NCBI GenBank assembly: GCA_900539505.1
Contig: UQCL01000073.1
Coordinates: 1 to 8,600 of the forward strand
DNA length: 8,600 nucleotides
Source: an uncultured Campylobacter sp.
Lineage (GTDB): Bacteria; Campylobacterota; Campylobacteria; Campylobacterales; Campylobacteraceae
Reading direction: 5' to 3'
Part shown: piece after piece, positions 6,434-8,600 of the stretch
Layout: each line of letters starts with the position of its first letter
Numbering within the stretch: the stretch's first letter is position 1
The notes under the pieces: generated by a model
What the model was told of the DNA's origin: nothing
Database searches by the model: none
Seen by the model: only the letters and a program-made list of their open reading frames with translations
Translations under genes and position numbers: made by a program

Positions 6434-7441
6434 GTGATACTTGCTATTGAGAGCAGCTGCGACGACAGCTCGGTCGCAGTGATGGATGAGCGGAGTTTCG
6501 AGCTGAAATTTTACGAAAAAATAAGCCAGGAGGCCGATCACTCCAAATACGGCGGCGTCGTGCCCGAGCTTGCCGCGAGGCTGCATACTGAGGCGCTGCC
6601 GCGGATTTTACAGCGCGCAAAGCCCTATTTTAGCGAGCTTGGCGCCGTCGCAGCGACCAATACCCCGGGGCTCAGCGTGAGCCTGATCGGCGGCGTGAAT
6701 ATGGCAAAAGCGCTCGCGCTCGCGCTAAATCTGCCGCTCATCGGCGTAAATCATCTCATAGGCCACGTCTACTCGCTGTTTTTAGGCGGCGAGGCGAGAT
6801 TTCCGATGGGCGTTTTGCTCGTTAGCGGCGGACACACGATGGTTTTGGATATCGATGCGACGGGCGGTATCGAAATTTTAGCGACCACGGGCGACGACAG
6901 CTTCGGCGAGAGCTTCGATAAGATCGCAAAGATGCTAGGCCTCGGCTACCCGGGCGGCGCGCTCATCGAGGAGCTCGCAAAAGGCGGCGAGCCGAGGTTT
7001 GAGCTGCCCGTGCCGCTAAAGGGCGATAGGCGGCTGGAGTATAGCTTTTCGGGGCTTAAAAACGCCGTGCGCGTGCAGATAGAGAAGCTAAAAGAGGCGG
7101 GCGAGCTAGATGAGCAGGCGATGCGCGATCTGGCGCGCTGCTTTGAGGACGCGGCGTGTGCGCACATACTGGATAAATTGCAGCGGATCTTTGAGCTGCG
7201 CCGCTTTACGCGATTCGGCGTCGTGGGCGGAGCGAGCGCGAACCTGCATCTGCGCGGACTTCTAACGGATCTGTGCAAGCGGGCGGGCTGCGAGATACTT
7301 TTCGCGCCGATGAATTTTTGCTCTGACAACGCCGCTATGATCGCGCGCGCGGCGATAGAAAAGCTGCGTAAAAAGGAGTTCGTCTCGCCCGCAGAGCTGC
7401 AAATAATTCCGCATCTAAATCTACGCTCGGCGTTTGAGTGA
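6434..7441 (+). CDS. tsaD: TsaD, tRNA N6-threonylcarbamoyladenosine transferase
   Basis: Catalytic subunit that transfers the threonylcarbamoyl group to adenosine 37 of ANN-decoding tRNAs (t6A), in the cytoplasm with TsaB and TsaE; neither partner gene is in the window. At 335 residues it has the usual family length. Visible motifs are the N-terminal ILAIESSCDDSSVAV nucleotide-binding start, the metal-binding HxxxH as H107 and H111 (NHLIGHVYS), SGGHT (131-135), GDDSFGESFDKIAKMLGLGYPGG (153-175), YSFSGLKNAV (203-212), GGASAN (265-270) and CSDNAAMIA (296-304) with the metal-binding D298. The GTG start is chosen because homology begins at its second codon, AAGGA lies 6 bases upstream, and the nearby GTG at 6432 is followed directly by a stop. 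The gene is clearly GC-richer than the downstream gene and has its own promoter. Confidence 0.97.
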   Translation: MILAIESSCDDSSVAVMDERSFELKFYEKISQEADHSKYGGVVPELAARLHTEALPRILQRAKPYFSELGAVAATNTPGLSVSLIGGVNMAKALALALNLPLIGVNHLIGHVYSLFLGGEARFPMGVLLVSGGHTMVLDIDATGGIEILATTGDDSFGESFDKIAKMLGLGYPGGALIEELAKGGEPRFELPVPLKGDRRLEYSFSGLKNAVRVQIEKLKEAGELDEQAMRDLARCFEDAACAHILDKLQRIFELRRFTRFGVVGGASANLHLRGLLTDLCKRAGCEILFAPMNFCSDNAAMIARAAIEKLRKKEFVSPAELQIIPHLNLRSAFE

Positions 7442-7513
7442 AATTTTAAAATTTACAAATAGTCCGCACCCGCTAGCGGTTTCTCACGCGCTGGGCGTTT
7501 GAGTGAAATTTTA
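7424..7513 (+). repeat. Direct repeat: duplicated tsaD 3' end
   Basis: A 20-base exact copy, GGCGTTTGAGTGAAATTTTA, occurs at 7429-7448 and again at 7494-7513. With one mismatch it extends to 25 bases (7424-7448 and 7489-7513), 65 bp apart. The first copy encodes the last residues and stop of TsaD (AFE, TGA); the second lies wholly in the spacer. This looks like a short duplication or a repeat unit shared with the surrounding spacer. Confidence 0.85.
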
Positions 7514-7552
7514 TCTCGCGCTCGCTCGCGGTTGGGTTTGGATAAAATTCAC
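7503..7552 (+). terminator. Imperfect hairpin downstream of tsaD, possible terminator
   Basis: GTGAAATTTTATC (7503-7515) pairs with GATAAAATTCAC (7541-7552) with one bulged base, enclosing the GC-rich TCGCGCTCGCTCGCGG and flanking bases. It lies about 60 bp past the tsaD stop and is followed by TTTGAATTT rather than a T-run. It could end tsaD transcription, but the loop is long and the tail weak. Confidence 0.35.
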
Positions 7553-7712
7553 TTTGAATTTACACATCGCATTTCAGGCTCGCGCCATGTTTTGCTAAAT
7601 TCCTTTCGTGCTTGCACCGCCATCGGTACCGCTGCCGCTGCGCGTCCCCTTGTCGTTTATAATGTCTACTAAAATTTGATCGACTTTGTTAGTTTGTCGT
7701 TTTTATCCTTTC

Positions 7713-8195
7713 TTAATCGTGCAGAAAAGTTACGACTTCATGTTCTTTTGGTAAATTTTCTCTACCATCAATACCTCGATTACCATATTCCGTTAGAGCT
7801 TCTTTTAAAATTTTATAAAGCTCATCTAACGAAATTCCATCAAGACTAGAATTTATATTTTCTAGCTTATATTTTATAAAAAACGGATTATCGACTAGCA
7901 TTTTACTTGTGGTTTCGTCATAGACCCGTCTAATATCAAGCTCAATTTCTCTACCCTTATAATAAAGCAGCCAAATCATCTCTCCGGTATATCCGTCTCT
8001 TGGATCAGGCAGATGCGGGCTACAAACAAAGATAAGCCAAATATCTCTTTGCCTATCGATGACCCAGTTCAACCACTTTATTTGATAGGGTTTTTGTGGA
8101 TTATAATGATATTTTGCCAAGCACTGATCTACACGATTTATAATATCATATTTCTCAATATCCTCTTTCGAAATATATTCTGCTACAAACGCCAT
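7713..8195 (-). CDS. Uncharacterised small protein, AT-rich orphan gene
   Basis: 160 residues; I do not recognise the family. It has no signal peptide and no convincing membrane helix, so it is probably cytoplasmic. An N-terminal acidic helix (about 8-28) is followed by likely beta strands around DIWLIFVCSP (51-60) and EMIWLLYYKGREIELDIRRV (72-91), then an amphipathic helix DELYKILKEALTEYG (124-138) and a charged tail. Four tryptophans (41, 44, 53, 75) lie in the first half. The start is well supported by AAGGAGGAG, with GGAGG 5 bases before the ATG. The gene is visibly AT-richer than tsaD and creD, stands alone, reads towards tsaD and is bordered by repeats, which suggests acquisition. Small acidic alpha/beta proteins of this size include toxin-immunity proteins, but no toxin is present, so that is speculation. 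Confidence 0.75.
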   Translation of the reverse strand: MAFVAEYISKEDIEKYDIINRVDQCLAKYHYNPQKPYQIKWLNWVIDRQRDIWLIFVCSPHLPDPRDGYTGEMIWLLYYKGREIELDIRRVYDETTSKMLVDNPFFIKYKLENINSSLDGISLDELYKILKEALTEYGNRGIDGRENLPKEHEVVTFLHD

Positions 8196-8329
8196 TTTCT
8201 CCTCCTTAAGAAATTTTTAATAATCTTAGATTTACGATATGTTTATATTCGCCTATGCGCTAATATATATGATGTATTTAAAATTTAAAACCGCTTTACC
8301 TACCCAATTTTAGAGTCTTTTGCTACTCT
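8196..8329. other. Upstream region of the orphan gene
   Basis: AT-rich, no gene seen. The minus strand carries the ribosome-binding site of the orphan gene (8199-8207) and a TATAAA word at 8247 down to 8242 that could be its -10, though several AT words compete. A hairpin, TTAGAGT (8310-8316) with ACTCTAA (8325-8331), marks the start of the repeat array to the right. Confidence 0.45.
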
Positions 8330-8589
8330 AAATTTTAAAATTTAAAATCTGCAAAGGACGGATAAAATTCTAAATTTCAAAGTCTCCGCACTACGCTAAA
8401 TTTTAAAATTTAGAGCAGGCAAAGGCTAAATAAAATTCTATCTCCTCCGAGCTGCATAAAATTTTAAAATTCTATGCCGATGCTCCAAGCTAAATTTTAA
8501 AATTTCAGACTTACGGAAGCGGATAAATTTCAAAATTTAAAGTCCGCAAAGCACGGGCAAAATTCTAAAATTTTTATAATTCTAAATTT
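8330..8589. repeat. Degenerate AAATTTTAAAATTT array with 33-35 bp period
   Basis: RAATTY words start at 8330, 8365, 8398, 8433, 8459, 8492, 8525 and 8560, giving spacings of 35, 33, 35, 26, 33, 33 and 35. Seven of the eight are followed 7-8 bp later by a second RAATTY word, making near-palindromic cores of the type AAATTTTAAAATTT. The roughly 20-bp segments between them are GC-richer and loosely alike (for example CTGCAAAGGACGGAT and CCGCAAAGCACGGGC). The array runs to the window edge and may continue. No open reading frame of note is present. Confidence 0.7.
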
Positions 8590-8600
8590 CCGCTCTACTT

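Noticed and set aside
6946..7329. Minus-strand 127-codon open frame inside tsaD
   Set aside because: It lies wholly within a strongly conserved tsaD, has a Ser/Arg-rich composition typical of antisense frames in GC-rich genes, and resembles no family.
7470..7479. 10-bp palindrome CCGCTAGCGG after tsaD
   Set aside because: Too short to be a terminator on its own, with no T-run and no second copy in the window.
8013..8288. Plus-strand 91-codon open frame overlapping the orphan gene
   Set aside because: It is antisense to the better-supported minus-strand gene, has no good ribosome-binding site, and its Ile/Phe/Leu/Tyr-rich content reflects AT-rich DNA.
8330..8589. CRISPR array
   Set aside because: The recurring part is a short, degenerate AT palindrome of about 14 bp, the spacing varies, and the segments between are partly alike. 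No cas gene or conserved 25-40 bp repeat is present.
1..8600. tRNA, rRNA, riboswitch, transposase or phage integrase genes
   Set aside because: None was recognised on either strand: no cloverleaf-like pattern, no conserved rRNA stretch and no mobile-element protein. A dedicated covariance-model search could still find a small RNA.

Overview
The window looks like chromosomal DNA of a Campylobacter, most likely one of the higher-GC oral species such as C. gracilis, C. showae or C. rectus. This rests on family resemblance, the Campylobacter-type -10 promoter before tsaD, and intergenic spacers crowded with AAATTT/AAATTC words. The genus is fairly secure; the species is a guess.

Layout. Positions 1-318 are non-coding and end in a 26-nt perfect palindrome just past the tonB stop. 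A compact minus-strand operon, exbB-exbD-tonB (1976 down to 319), encodes the inner-membrane energy-transducing complex. A 277-bp AT-rich divergent control region (1977-2253) separates it from a plus-strand TonB-dependent outer-membrane receptor of the haemoglobin/transferrin/lactoferrin/haem type (2254-4323). The control region carries two inverted AATGATAATAA words that resemble Fur half-boxes and an 11-bp inverted repeat. Receptor and motor thus form one iron- or haem-acquisition module. C. jejuni also keeps a TonB-dependent receptor beside exbB1-exbD1-tonB1, but as I recall with all genes in one direction.

After a strong hairpin (4385-4416) and an AAATTC-rich spacer comes a CreD-family inner-membrane protein (4682-6076) with its own textbook terminator. 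A non-coding stretch leads to a clear TATAAT promoter and tsaD (6434-7441, GTG start), the universal tRNA t6A-modification enzyme. The last bases of tsaD are duplicated 65 bp downstream. A visibly AT-richer minus-strand gene of unknown function (8195 down to 7713) follows. The window ends in a repetitive stretch in which RAATTY words recur every 33-35 bp.

No complete new system is evident. The items most worth a second look are the periodic RAATTY array at the right edge, the receptor's retained plug histidine but missing barrel histidine, the symmetric divergent operator, and the AT-rich orphan gene. All motif comparisons were made by eye and from memory of the families; no searches were run.
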